A stretch of 23,058 nt of DNA from DASTYK01 sp964430275 (GTDB lineage: Bacteria; Gemmatimonadota; Gemmatimonadetes; Longimicrobiales; RSA9), in the NCBI GenBank assembly GCA_964430275.1, contig CAYSGF010000058.1, positions 1 to 23,058 of the forward strand. Direction: 5' to 3'. Under the pieces are notes generated by a model. It made no database searches and was not told the DNA's origin. It saw only the letters and a program-made list of their open reading frames with translations. The translations under genes and the position numbers were made by a program. Shown piece by piece: positions 15,105-22,594 of the stretch; positions within the stretch are counted from its first letter, which is position 1, and every line of letters begins with the position of its first letter.

Positions 15105-18100
15105 TTAGAAAACCCACTCCAGCCCGACGCGGATGATCCGCGGCGTGCTGAAGAACGTCTCGATGCGCTCCGACGCGATGTAGTCGAGTGCGCGCGCTGC
15201 CTTCTGCTCCTGGGCAGTCAGGATGGCATTGTCATCATCGGCCAGCCCATAACGCTGCAGCATTTCCTGCTGGCGCTGGTAGCCGAGCTGCTCGAGAGGA
15301 TCCGTCACGTCTGCAATCACGAAGTCCGCACTCGGATTGCCGGCTTCGTTCGTGATGTCGCCCGGATCCGAGGAACCGGTGAAGCCGTAGACGTCCTCCG
15401 TGTTGCGCGTGTTGAGCAGATTCTGCACGTCCACGAAGGCCGCCAGCGTGTTGGAGCCGACCTCGAAGCCCTTCGTCACGCGTGCATCGGCGACGAAGTT
15501 CCACGGCAGGCGCGAGGAGTTGATGAGCTCCGTGAAGCGTGCGCCGCTGGCGCCGCGGCCCGACGCGCTGGGCGTCGACGACACCGTGTACGGCAGGCCG
15601 CTGCCCGCACGACCGGTGACCGCGATGTCCATGTTCGACAGCAGCGGGTTCCAGCCGCTGCCCGCGGCGACGTCGTTGTCGAAGTTCGCCGTCGTCGACA
15701 GCGTGAACTTGTGACGCTGGTCGAAGTCCGAGTACTGCAGCGCCTGCGCCGGCGACAGCGGTGCACCCGTGACCGGGTCCGTGAAGCGGCCGAAGGCATT
15801 GACGTAGCTGAGCGGATCGGAGCCCGTGCCCTTCGTGTAGAGCAGCGAGTAGCCGACGATGGTCGTGAAGTAGTCCGAGACCCGGCGCGTCAGGCGGAGG
15901 TCAATGCCCTTCGCATTACCGAAGTCCAGGTTCGTCAGCACCCGGCCGTCCTGCGAGCCGCGGCGCGACGCCGGCCAGTCGATCAGCTGAATGCGGAACG
16001 CCGCATCCGACAGCTTGTCCTTGTTGTACGCCGAGATGTCCAGCACGGTCTCGGGGTTGAACAGGTGGCTCAGGCCGGCCTCGAACTGCACCGCCTTCAT
16101 CGCGTCGATCGGACGGCCGAACAGCGTGTTCGTGTTCGAGCGCGACAGGTCCGTATTGATCGAGCTGAACATGTCGTTGAACGCCGGCAGCTGGAAGAAG
16201 TGACCGTAGCTGAGCCGGAAGTTCGTTACGTCACTGATCGGGAACGCCACGGCCAGGCGCGGGCTCAGCGTGCTGATCCGCTCCTGCTCCATGAAGGCCG
16301 GCGAGCACAGACCCTGCTCGTTCACCGCCGTGCCGCACTGCTCGTCGATCGCGTCGGCGTCCGGCGTGAACGGCAGCACCAGGCCCGGAATCACCGGGTA
16401 CTCGGCGTCGCTGTCGAAGAAGTCGTAGCGCAGACCAATGTCGAGCACCATTTCACCGATGTCCATGCGGTCCTTGATCCAGAACGCACCGATCAGCGGC
16501 TCGACCTTGTAGACATCGTGGAAGTACGTGCTGGTCGTACCGATGCCCAGGTTCGTCACTTCCTTCTTGTACAGCTCCACGCCCGCACCGAGGCGGTGCG
16601 TGCGCGTCGCCTGGAAGTCCAGGTCCGCATCGAACGTCATCGTCTTCTCCTGCGACTCGAAGTAGCCGGAGAGACCGCGCGTGCGGTGGAAGCCCAGAAT
16701 GCCGTACGGGTTGTCCGCACCGAACTGCGCGCCGAACAGACCCTCGCCCGCGCCCGGATCGAGGCCGATGAACTCGACCAGCGTCAGCGGGTTGTCCGAC
16801 AGCCCCGCGTAGATCGAGTCGTAGCGCGCCATGTACTTGTCGAACGTGACCACGTCCTCGAAGAACAGCTCGTAGTCCGAGAAACGGAACCCGGAGAAGT
16901 CGCCCATGCCCGGATCGAGCGACACCGTGTCCGCGCGCTGGCCGTTCTTCAGGGTCTCGTCCTGGTAGGCGAGGTTGATGCGCAGGTTCGCCTGCCGGGC
17001 CGCGTCCTGGAACAGGATCTGGTCGATACCCATCCGGAACAGCGTGCTCTTGTTCTTGAAGACCGGGATCATCTTCGGCCGGAACTGGAAGGACGAGTTG
17101 AAGCTCTGTCCCTGGTTGCGGCTCGATACTGCACCGAAGGAGAGACGCGTCGAGGACGTCGGGTTGACCCGGACCGTGCCGTTCAGCGTGTACTCGTCCT
17201 GGTTCGAGTAGGGACGGCGGTTGCCGAGGTCACCGAACTCCTCGAACTCCGTGAACGTGAGCGGGTTGCCCGCGTCGTCCGTCAACTGCTCGCCGGCATC
17301 GTTCAGCAGCGGACGGATCGCGACCGGACGGAAGAACACGTCCTGCACCGGGATCGAGTCCGCGATCATCAGATCGCTGAAATACGGATTCGCGTCTTCC
17401 TTGCCATCGGCCGTCAGGCCGAGGTGGAAGGACGCGATGTTCGACACGATTGGCCCGCCGAAGCTCGCCTCCACGCGGCTCCAGCCGTAGCGCATGTCGT
17501 TCGGCATGATCATGTCCGTCATGAAATTGACCGCGCCCGAGTACTCCAGGCCGCCGTCCTTCGTGACGTAGTTGATCACACCCGACTGCGCCGAGCCGTA
17601 CTCCGCGCCGAAGCCGCCGAGCAGCACGTTCACTTCCTCGACGCTGTTCGTGCCGACCTGCAGTCGGCCCTGGCTGCCCGAGTTGAACGAGCGGACCAGC
17701 ACGCCGTCGATGTAGATCGACGCCTCGCCCGGTCGGCCGCCGCGGATCACCTGGCCTCGACTGTCGCCGGTCTCGACCACGCCCGCCTGCAGCGAGACGA
17801 CCTCGCGGACGTCATCGATCGGCAGCTCGTCGACGTTCGTCACGACCGCTGACGAAACCGTCTTGTCGCGCGGGACCAGCGGGTTCGCCTCACCACGCAC
17901 CGTGATCGCCTCGAGGGCGACCGCTTCCGTGCTCAGGGGGAAGTTCACCGTCATGGTCTGGTTGGCCAGCACGCGCTGCTCCTCGACTACAAACGAGCGG
18001 TAGCCGATGTACTGCGCCTGCACGCTCTGCAGACCCGCCGGAACGTTGTTGATGAAGTAGTAGCCGTCTTCGTTCGTCAGGTTGCCCAGATTCGTTCCGA

Positions 18101-18260
18101 GCACCGACACCTGTGCACCAACGAGCGGCTGGCCCGTCTGTGCGTCCGTCACCTGTCCCTCGATCTTACCGGTCGTCTGTGCCGCCGCCGACCCGGCGAA
18201 CAGCATCAGAACCGCGACCAGGAAGCCCGAGAACCAGGCGCCCCTACGTGTTCCGTACAT
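15105..18260 (-). CDS. TonB-dependent outer-membrane receptor with carboxypeptidase-regulatory-like N-terminal domain
   Basis: From the ATG at 18260 the protein has 1051 residues. A signal peptide covers 1-27 ('GSAAAQ'). A carboxypeptidase-regulatory-like beta-sandwich (about 31-112) contains 'GKIEGQVTDAQTGQPLVGA' and 'TNEDGYYFINNVPAG'. A TonB-box-like EAITVRG is at 117-123. The plug domain (about 130-240) includes 'VIRGGRPGEASIYIDGV' and 'EVNVLLGGFGAEYGSAQSGVINYVTK'. The rest is barrel, ending in 'IRVGLEWVF' with a terminal Phe. Such receptors move a ligand through the outer membrane using TonB energy. Those with this N-terminal module include SusC-like and Oar-like proteins. No SusD partner is present; the next gene is a sorting-domain secreted protein instead. 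The frame is open about 100 codons further upstream, but GGGAGGATGGA directly precedes the chosen ATG and the signal peptide starts there. The ligand is unknown. Confidence 0.93.
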   Translation of the reverse strand: MYGTRRGAWFSGFLVAVLMLFAGSAAAQTTGKIEGQVTDAQTGQPLVGAQVSVLGTNLGNLTNEDGYYFINNVPAGLQSVQAQYIGYRSFVVEEQRVLANQTMTVNFPLSTEAVALEAITVRGEANPLVPRDKTVSSAVVTNVDELPIDDVREVVSLQAGVVETGDSRGQVIRGGRPGEASIYIDGVLVRSFNSGSQGRLQVGTNSVEEVNVLLGGFGAEYGSAQSGVINYVTKDGGLEYSGAVNFMTDMIMPNDMRYGWSRVEASFGGPIVSNIASFHLGLTADGKEDANPYFSDLMIADSIPVQDVFFRPVAIRPLLNDAGEQLTDDAGNPLTFTEFEEFGDLGNRRPYSNQDEYTLNGTVRVNPTSSTRLSFGAVSSRNQGQSFNSSFQFRPKMIPVFKNKSTLFRMGIDQILFQDAARQANLRINLAYQDETLKNGQRADTVSLDPGMGDFSGFRFSDYELFFEDVVTFDKYMARYDSIYAGLSDNPLTLVEFIGLDPGAGEGLFGAQFGADNPYGILGFHRTRGLSGYFESQEKTMTFDADLDFQATRTHRLGAGVELYKKEVTNLGIGTTSTYFHDVYKVEPLIGAFWIKDRMDIGEMVLDIGLRYDFFDSDAEYPVIPGLVLPFTPDADAIDEQCGTAVNEQGLCSPAFMEQERISTLSPRLAVAFPISDVTNFRLSYGHFFQLPAFNDMFSSINTDLSRSNTNTLFGRPIDAMKAVQFEAGLSHLFNPETVLDISAYNKDKLSDAAFRIQLIDWPASRRGSQDGRVLTNLDFGNAKGIDLRLTRRVSDYFTTIVGYSLLYTKGTGSDPLSYVNAFGRFTDPVTGAPLSPAQALQYSDFDQRHKFTLSTTANFDNDVAAGSGWNPLLSNMDIAVTGRAGSGLPYTVSSTPSASGRGASGARFTELINSSRLPWNFVADARVTKGFEVGSNTLAAFVDVQNLLNTRNTEDVYGFTGSSDPGDITNEAGNPSADFVIADVTDPLEQLGYQRQQEMLQRYGLADDDNAILTAQEQKAARALDYIASERIETFFSTPRIIRVGLEWVF

Positions 18261-18428
18261 TCCATCCTCCCTCGAAAGGAAAGGGTACCGGCAACTCTTC
18301 GTCATAGGCACAAAGGCCCCCGTCGTCTGCGGAAGTCCGTTCCGTTCCGCGGACGGCGCGGTGACCCTCGAAGGCGTGCTGTTGCGAATTCGTTGCGCTG
18401 ACTGAGGCAAAATGTCGCGAGCGAGACT

Positions 18429-18471
18429 ATCGTCCCGGTGCTGTGGCGTCAAGACGCCGGGCCGGGACGAT
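18429..18471 (-). promoter_or_regulatory. Two-tier hairpin in the receptor leader
   Basis: The outer stem ATCGTCCCGG (18429-18438) pairs perfectly with CCGGGACGAT (18462-18471). An inner stem GGCGTC/GACGCC (18445-18450 with 18453-18458) lies inside, though its 2-nt loop would force one pair to open. It sits about 170 nt upstream of the receptor ATG. There is no U-run, so it is not a standard terminator. It matches no riboswitch I recognise; in particular no cobalamin-box sequence was seen nearby. Confidence 0.5.
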
Positions 18472-18650
18472 CGCCCCAAATACGGGGTGGAGATTTGTAT
18501 ACATGCATGATTCCGGGTCCCGTCCTTTGATTGCACAGTTTCCAGTGCAGGACGGAGCGACATGGCCCTCCTGAGGTGACAGGTACGCGAGATGGTCGTT
18601 TAGACCGCTGTGCAGAGGAGGGAACGCGCCAGCTGCCGGGATCGTGACAG

Positions 18651-18692
18651 CCCGCCCCTGGTCACGGTCGCTTCGGCCCGACGGGGGGCGGG
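18651..18692. other. GC-rich hairpin
   Basis: CCCGCCCC (18651-18658) and GGGGCGGG (18685-18692) form a perfect 8-bp stem over a 26-nt loop that can itself fold around CTTCGG. It lacks a flanking T-run on either strand. Function is unknown; it may be a 3'-end structure of the trpE transcript or part of the repeat-rich insert. Confidence 0.4.
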
Positions 18693-18715
18693 TAGTCACT
18701 TCGAATGGCCTTACT

Positions 18716-18739
18716 GGTGAATTAGTGAATTGGTGAATT
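18716..18739. repeat. Three tandem octamers (GGTGAATT type)
   Basis: GGTGAATT, AGTGAATT and GGTGAATT follow one another without gaps. Read on the other strand they are the ATTCACC-type octamers seen at 8635-8663. A single ATTCACCA lies in inverted orientation at 19006-19013 and overlaps the trpE stop codon, so the two copies bracket a segment of about 300 bp. Confidence 0.7.
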
Positions 18740-18855
18740 TCGGGGACGGGATGGGGCTGGGGGCGGGTCCTCGTTGAAGGTCCGCCGATGGTCGGCTCCA
18801 TCGATCGACTGCTCCGTGCCCGCGTGACAGGCCCGCGCCCGCGTCCCGCGGGTCA

Positions 18856-18892
18856 GGGGGCATTGGGGCCGGGGGCAGGAGGGCAGGAGGGG
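18856..18892 (+). other. G-quadruplex motif, five G-runs
   Basis: G-runs of 5, 4, 5, 3 and 4 lie at 18856-18860, 18865-18868, 18871-18875, 18881-18883 and 18889-18892, with loops of 4, 2, 5 and 5 bases. This satisfies the canonical G4 pattern with a spare run. It lies within the octamer-bracketed segment, just before an 18-bp palindrome. Confidence 0.55.
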
Positions 18893-18906
18893 CCAGAAAT
18901 GGCCCT

Positions 18907-18924
18907 CGCGCGTGCGCACGCGCG
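18907..18924. repeat. Perfect 18-bp palindrome of alternating purine-pyrimidine
   Basis: CGCGCGTGCGCACGCGCG equals its own reverse complement, and the alternating pattern continues through 18926. Such sequences can extrude as a cruciform or adopt Z-DNA. It could also be a protein-binding site. No function can be assigned. Confidence 0.55.
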
Positions 18925-18953
18925 CGAGACATACCTCGTATTGCCGTATTGCC

Positions 18954-19002
18954 GCACTCCGCACTCCGCACTCCGCACTCCGCACTCCGCACTCCGCACT
19001 CC
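18954..19002. repeat. Heptamer tandem repeat, seven exact GCACTCC units
   Basis: Seven perfect copies of the 7-bp unit GCACTCC run head to tail, preceded by two copies of GTATTGCC (18938-18953). The array ends 5 bp before the trpE stop codon. There are no spacers, so it is not a CRISPR array. Perfect unit identity suggests recent expansion or ongoing slippage. Confidence 0.9.
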
Positions 19003-19007
19003 ACCAT

Positions 19008-20501
19008 TCACCAACTCGCAGAAAGGACCTTCATGAGCGCCCCCGCCTTGTCGAGCGTCTCCTGGAACTCCCGCTCGGGGATGGAATCCGCGACGATTCC
19101 GGCGCCTGCCTGGACCCATGCGGTGCCGTCCTGCGCGACGAGGGTGCGGATGGCAATGGCGGTGTCGAGGGTACGGGCGCCGTACCCGATGTAGCCGACG
19201 GCGCCGGCGTAGGGTCCGCGGCGGGTGGGCTCGAGCTCATCGATGATTTCCATTGCCCGGATCTTGGGCGCACCGGATACGGTCCCTGCGGGGAAGCAGG
19301 CGCGCAGGACGTCGAAGGCATCGAGGTCGTCGCGCAGCTCGCCTTCTACCTGGCTGACCAGGTGCAGCACGTGGCTGTACTTCTCGACGCTCATGAAGTC
19401 GCTGACCCGGACCGTGCCGAAGCGGGCAACGCGCCCCACGTCGTTGCGCCCCAGGTCCACGAGCATGAGGTGCTCGGCGCGCTCCTTTTCATCGGTGAGC
19501 AGGTCTTCGGCGTTGGCGTGGTCCTCCGCGTCCGTCTTTCCGCGCGGGCGGGTGCCTGCGATCGGCCGCAGGGTGACGCGGCCGTCGTCGACGCGGACCA
19601 GGGCCTCGGGCGAGGAGCCGACGAGTGCGATGCCGTCGAGCTCGAGGAAGAACAGGTAGGGGGACGGGTTCAGCGAGCGCAGTGCGCGGTAGAGGTCGAA
19701 GGGCCGACGGGCGAGTGGCGCGGAGATGCGCTGGCTGAGCACGACCTGGAACGCGTCGCCGTCGGTGATGTAGCGCTGGATACGCCGGACGTCGTCCTCG
19801 AATTGGCTGCGGGAGTAGCTCGATGTCGTCTCCATGGAGACTGGCGCCCCGGCCGCTGGCCGGAGCGGTTCGAGTGGTGGCCCGGCGGCGAGTCGCTCGA
19901 ACAGGGCATCGATGCGGGCGACGCCGGCGTCATACCTCCGGAGCAGCTCGCGATCGTCCGCGGCACCTGTCGGATCGACGAGCACGATCGCATGTGCGCG
20001 ACCAAACAGGTTGTCGATCGCGAGGATCACGTCGGTGAAGCAGACGAGCGCATCGGGCAGGTCGCGATCGTCGGCGGGCGCGTCCGGCAGCCGCTCGATG
20101 TAGCGCACCGTGTCATAGCCGAGGTAGCCGACGGCGCCGCCGAGGAAGCGCGGAAAGCCGGGAAGCTGTATGGTTTCGCGCGCGCGCAGGAGCGCCGCGA
20201 GCTCAGCGAGCGGGTCGGCCATGGACTGGGGTGCGTCCCAGCCGGCGCTCGGATTCCAGCGGCTGGTGGTGCCGTCCGTGTGCAGGCGCCATGCGGCGTG
20301 CGGCTCGGTGCCCAGGAATGTGTAGCGCGCCCACGTCTCACCGCCTTCGACGGACTCGAGGAGAAAGCCGAATGGCGGCCGCGCGAGCTTGGCGTACGCG
20401 CTCACCGCAGTATCCGCATCGAACAGGATGTCGCGCCGGAGTGGCACGAGCCTGCCCGTGCGCGCGTGGCGGAGAAACTCGGGACGATCGGGGAAGGTCA
20501 T
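19008..20501 (-). CDS. trpE: Anthranilate synthase component I
   Basis: The 497-residue protein converts chorismate to anthranilate, using ammonia supplied by a TrpG partner, in the first committed step of tryptophan synthesis. The N-terminal domain has the tryptophan feedback motif LLES at 47-50, followed by 'ARYTFLG'. The chorismate-binding domain has 'RPIAGTRPRG' at 312-321; the Ala in PIAGT separates TrpE from PabB, which has Lys there. 'DLGRNDVGRVA' is at 349-359 and 'PAGTVSGAPKIRAMEIIDELEP' at 404-425. The length fits the family. The frame stays open upstream, but the ATG at 20501 gives the expected N-terminus. No trpG or trpD follows; downstream is a 747-bp repeat-rich gap. The start lies 10 bp from a divergent gene's start. 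The last codon and stop coincide with an octamer repeat copy. Confidence 0.95.
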   Translation of the reverse strand: MTFPDRPEFLRHARTGRLVPLRRDILFDADTAVSAYAKLARPPFGFLLESVEGGETWARYTFLGTEPHAAWRLHTDGTTSRWNPSAGWDAPQSMADPLAELAALLRARETIQLPGFPRFLGGAVGYLGYDTVRYIERLPDAPADDRDLPDALVCFTDVILAIDNLFGRAHAIVLVDPTGAADDRELLRRYDAGVARIDALFERLAAGPPLEPLRPAAGAPVSMETTSSYSRSQFEDDVRRIQRYITDGDAFQVVLSQRISAPLARRPFDLYRALRSLNPSPYLFFLELDGIALVGSSPEALVRVDDGRVTLRPIAGTRPRGKTDAEDHANAEDLLTDEKERAEHLMLVDLGRNDVGRVARFGTVRVSDFMSVEKYSHVLHLVSQVEGELRDDLDAFDVLRACFPAGTVSGAPKIRAMEIIDELEPTRRGPYAGAVGYIGYGARTLDTAIAIRTLVAQDGTAWVQAGAGIVADSIPEREFQETLDKAGALMKVLSASW

Positions 20502-20511
20502 AGGCGCGCAA

Positions 20512-22494
20512 ATGTCGAGCGGTCCGCAGGGAGTGTCAATCGTCGTCGCCGTCGATACGGGCGGCACCTTCACGGATGCGGTCGCCGCCATTGACGGTGT
20601 GCTGCGGGTGACGAAGGTGCCATCCACGCCGGACGACCCGGCGCGCGCCGTGCGGGCGGCGATCGCCGCCGTCGCGGCCGAGCACGACGTTGCACTGCTC
20701 GTGCACGGTTCTACCGTGGCGACGAACACCCTGCTGGAGCGCAGCGGTGCACGTGTGTTGCTCGTCACGAATGCCGGGTTTGAGGACGTGATCGAGATCG
20801 CGCGCCAGGACCGGCCGCAGCTCTATGCGCTGCATGGCACGCAGCCGCCGCCGCTCGTCCGGCGTGAGGACCGCATCGGCATTGCCGGCCGCCTCGATGA
20901 GACCGGCTGTGAGCTGGAGCCACTCGACGAGCGCGCGCTCGCGAACCTGCGCGAGCGCTGCGCTGCTGCCGAGTCGATCGCGGTGTGCCTGCTGCACAGC
21001 TACGCAAGCGATGCTCACGAGACACGCGTCGCGGCACTCCTCAACGGGGCTGTTCCGCTCACCACGTCGAGCGGCCTGCTACGCGAGTACCGCGAGTACG
21101 AACGCTTTGCGACGACCGTCGTGAATGCCTACGTCGCGCCACGCATGAGCGGCTACCTCGAGCGGGTCGAGCGGACGGCCGGCGCGCGCCGCATGCGCGT
21201 CATGGGCTCCGGTGGCGGTGCACTGCGCATCGGGCGCGCCCGCGCGGAGCCGGTGCACACGATCCTGTCGGGTCCGGCAGGCGGGCTAGCGGGTGCGCGC
21301 GCCATCGCAGCACAGGCCGGGTTCGAGCAGATCCTGACCATCGACATGGGGGGCACATCGACCGACGTGGCGGTCTGCCCCCGGACGCCATTGCACTCCC
21401 GCGAGCTGCGCATCGATGGGGTGCCGATCGCGATTCCGGTGCTGGACATCCACACGGTCGGCGCGGGCGGCGGCTCGATCGCGTACCTCGATGCGGGTGG
21501 TGCGCTGCGCGTGGGCCCGCGGAGCGCGGGAGCGCAGCCCGGCCCGCTCTGCTACGGCCGCGGCGGCTCGGACGTGACGGTCACGGACGCGAACGTGTGG
21601 CTCGGTCGGCTGCCTGTCCACGGCTGGTCGCATGCGCAGCCACTCCTGCGCGAGGCGATCAAAGCACCGCTCTCCCGCATTGCCGCCGCGCTCGGCACGA
21701 GCGCAGAGCGCGCGGCGGAAGGCATCATCGATGTCGTAAACACCTCTATGGAAGGCGCATTGCGCGTGATCAGCGTCGAGCGCGGCTACGACCCCGCGGA
21801 TTTCACGCTCGTGGCATTCGGCGGCGCGGCAGGCCTGCACGCCTGCGACCTCGCCGAGCGCCTCGGCGCACCACGGCTCCTGCTGCCACCTGCGCCGGGC
21901 GTGCTCTCCGCATTCGGCATGCTCGTCGCGCCGGTGCTGAAGCAGGCAGCGCGCACCGTATTGTTGCGTGGGTCGCGCCTCGCCGACTTTGCGCTCCGCG
22001 ATACCTTCGCCGAGCTGGCGACCGAGACGCGCGCAGAGATGGCGGAAGAAGAGATCGATATGGAGCAGGTTCGCGTCAGCCGCTCCATCGATGCGCGCTA
22101 CCGCGGCCAGAGTTACGAGCTGCCGGTCGCCGCCGACGGCGACTGGGTCCGGCGCTTTCACGAGGCGCACGCCGCCCGCTTCGGCCACTCCCAGCCGGGT
22201 GCAGAGCTCGAGGCCGTGACGCTGCGTGTGGGGGCCGAGGCGCCACCGCCGCTGGATGCGGCGCGCGTCGCATTCCCGGCGGGACCGCCTTCCATCGAGC
22301 CGGGGCGCACGCGCATCATCAGGCGCGGAGAGCCGATCGACGCTGTCCTGCTGGATCGCAGCGCCGCCCGCGCGGGTATGGCCGGGCCGGCGATCCTGGT
22401 CGAGTACAGCGCCACGACCTTCGTTCCGCCTGGCTGGCAGATCCAGTCCGTTCATGGCGGGGCGCTGGTCCTCGTGCGCGGTCCGGCTGCCTGA
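20512..22494 (+). CDS. Hydantoinase/oxoprolinase family protein, A-subunit type
   Basis: The 660-residue protein is of the HyuA/N-methylhydantoinase A and 5-oxoprolinase type, which use ATP to open hydantoin or 5-oxoproline rings. The ASKHA-type phosphate motif DTGGTFTD is at 15-22 and a second one, DMGGTSTD, at 278-285. 'GSGGGALRIGRA', 'HTILSGPAGGLAGA', 'HTVGAGGGSIAYLD' and 'VAFGGAAGLHACDLAERLG' are family landmarks. The length is that of a free A subunit, and the B subunit, normally adjacent, is missing from the window. The ATG at 20512 is chosen over a GTG at 20533 because the GTG would put AGGGA directly against the codon. The substrate is undecided. It diverges from trpE with only 10 bp between start codons. 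Confidence 0.9.
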   Translation: MSSGPQGVSIVVAVDTGGTFTDAVAAIDGVLRVTKVPSTPDDPARAVRAAIAAVAAEHDVALLVHGSTVATNTLLERSGARVLLVTNAGFEDVIEIARQDRPQLYALHGTQPPPLVRREDRIGIAGRLDETGCELEPLDERALANLRERCAAAESIAVCLLHSYASDAHETRVAALLNGAVPLTTSSGLLREYREYERFATTVVNAYVAPRMSGYLERVERTAGARRMRVMGSGGGALRIGRARAEPVHTILSGPAGGLAGARAIAAQAGFEQILTIDMGGTSTDVAVCPRTPLHSRELRIDGVPIAIPVLDIHTVGAGGGSIAYLDAGGALRVGPRSAGAQPGPLCYGRGGSDVTVTDANVWLGRLPVHGWSHAQPLLREAIKAPLSRIAAALGTSAERAAEGIIDVVNTSMEGALRVISVERGYDPADFTLVAFGGAAGLHACDLAERLGAPRLLLPPAPGVLSAFGMLVAPVLKQAARTVLLRGSRLADFALRDTFAELATETRAEMAEEEIDMEQVRVSRSIDARYRGQSYELPVAADGDWVRRFHEAHAARFGHSQPGAELEAVTLRVGAEAPPPLDAARVAFPAGPPSIEPGRTRIIRRGEPIDAVLLDRSAARAGMAGPAILVEYSATTFVPPGWQIQSVHGGALVLVRGPAA

Positions 22495-22508
22495 CCAGGC
22501 GGGCTGGC

Positions 22509-22538
22509 TTGAGAAAGCCGCGCTGCCGCGTTTAGCTT
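22509..22538 (+). promoter_or_regulatory. Possible promoter of the DUF2723 gene
   Basis: TTGAGA (22509-22514, five of six matches to the -35 consensus) is followed after 18 bp by TAGCTT (22533-22538). The -10 resembles those proposed at 3155 and, on the minus strand, at 3006. It starts 15 bp after the hydantoinase stop. The evidence is a consensus match only. Confidence 0.35.
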
Positions 22539-22549
22539 AGTCCGCTTTC

Positions 22550-22570
22550 CGGGCCGGCCATGCCGGCCCG
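22550..22570 (+). terminator. Perfect 9-bp hairpin between hydantoinase and DUF2723 genes
   Basis: CGGGCCGGC (22550-22558) pairs with GCCGGCCCG (22562-22570) around CAT. Only a short TTT follows (CGCGTTTCAT), so it is a weak intrinsic terminator at best. If the promoter at 22509-22538 is real, the hairpin would instead form at the very 5' end of the DUF2723 transcript and could stabilise it. Confidence 0.45.
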
Positions 22571-22594
22571 CGCGTTTCATGCGAAGGGGATCCG

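Larger units (their letters stand above)
18261..19007. other. Gene-free intergenic region, 747 bp
   Basis: No credible coding frame is present. The part nearer the receptor (18261-18600) should hold its promoter and 5' leader. A TATACA on the minus strand (18501-18496) is the best -10-like hexamer, but it has no good -35. The rest contains hairpins (18429-18471, 18651-18692), octamer repeats (18716-18739, 19006-19013), a G-quadruplex motif, an 18-bp palindrome and a heptamer tandem array that abuts the trpE stop. No trpE terminator with a T-run was found. Confidence 0.6.

Noticed and set aside
11481..17852. A 2123-codon open frame on the plus strand, antisense to the secreted protein and receptor genes
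   Set aside because: It is rich in Arg, His, Val and Asp with no domain pattern, and mirrors two well-supported minus-strand genes. Long antisense frames are expected where codon third positions are strongly GC-biased.
18429..18471. A cobalamin or other known riboswitch upstream of the receptor
   Set aside because: No B12-box-like GCCACTG or other known riboswitch core was found in the leader.
18261..18563. A 100-codon N-terminal extension of the receptor frame
   Set aside because: The signal peptide and a good Shine-Dalgarno mark the ATG at 18260; the extension has no feature of a receptor.
18954..19002. A CRISPR array
   Set aside because: The units are 7 bp, contiguous and without spacers, and no cas genes are present.
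20512..22494. A fused A+B oxoprolinase
   Set aside because: The protein ends at 660 residues with only A-type motifs; a fused enzyme would be about twice as long.
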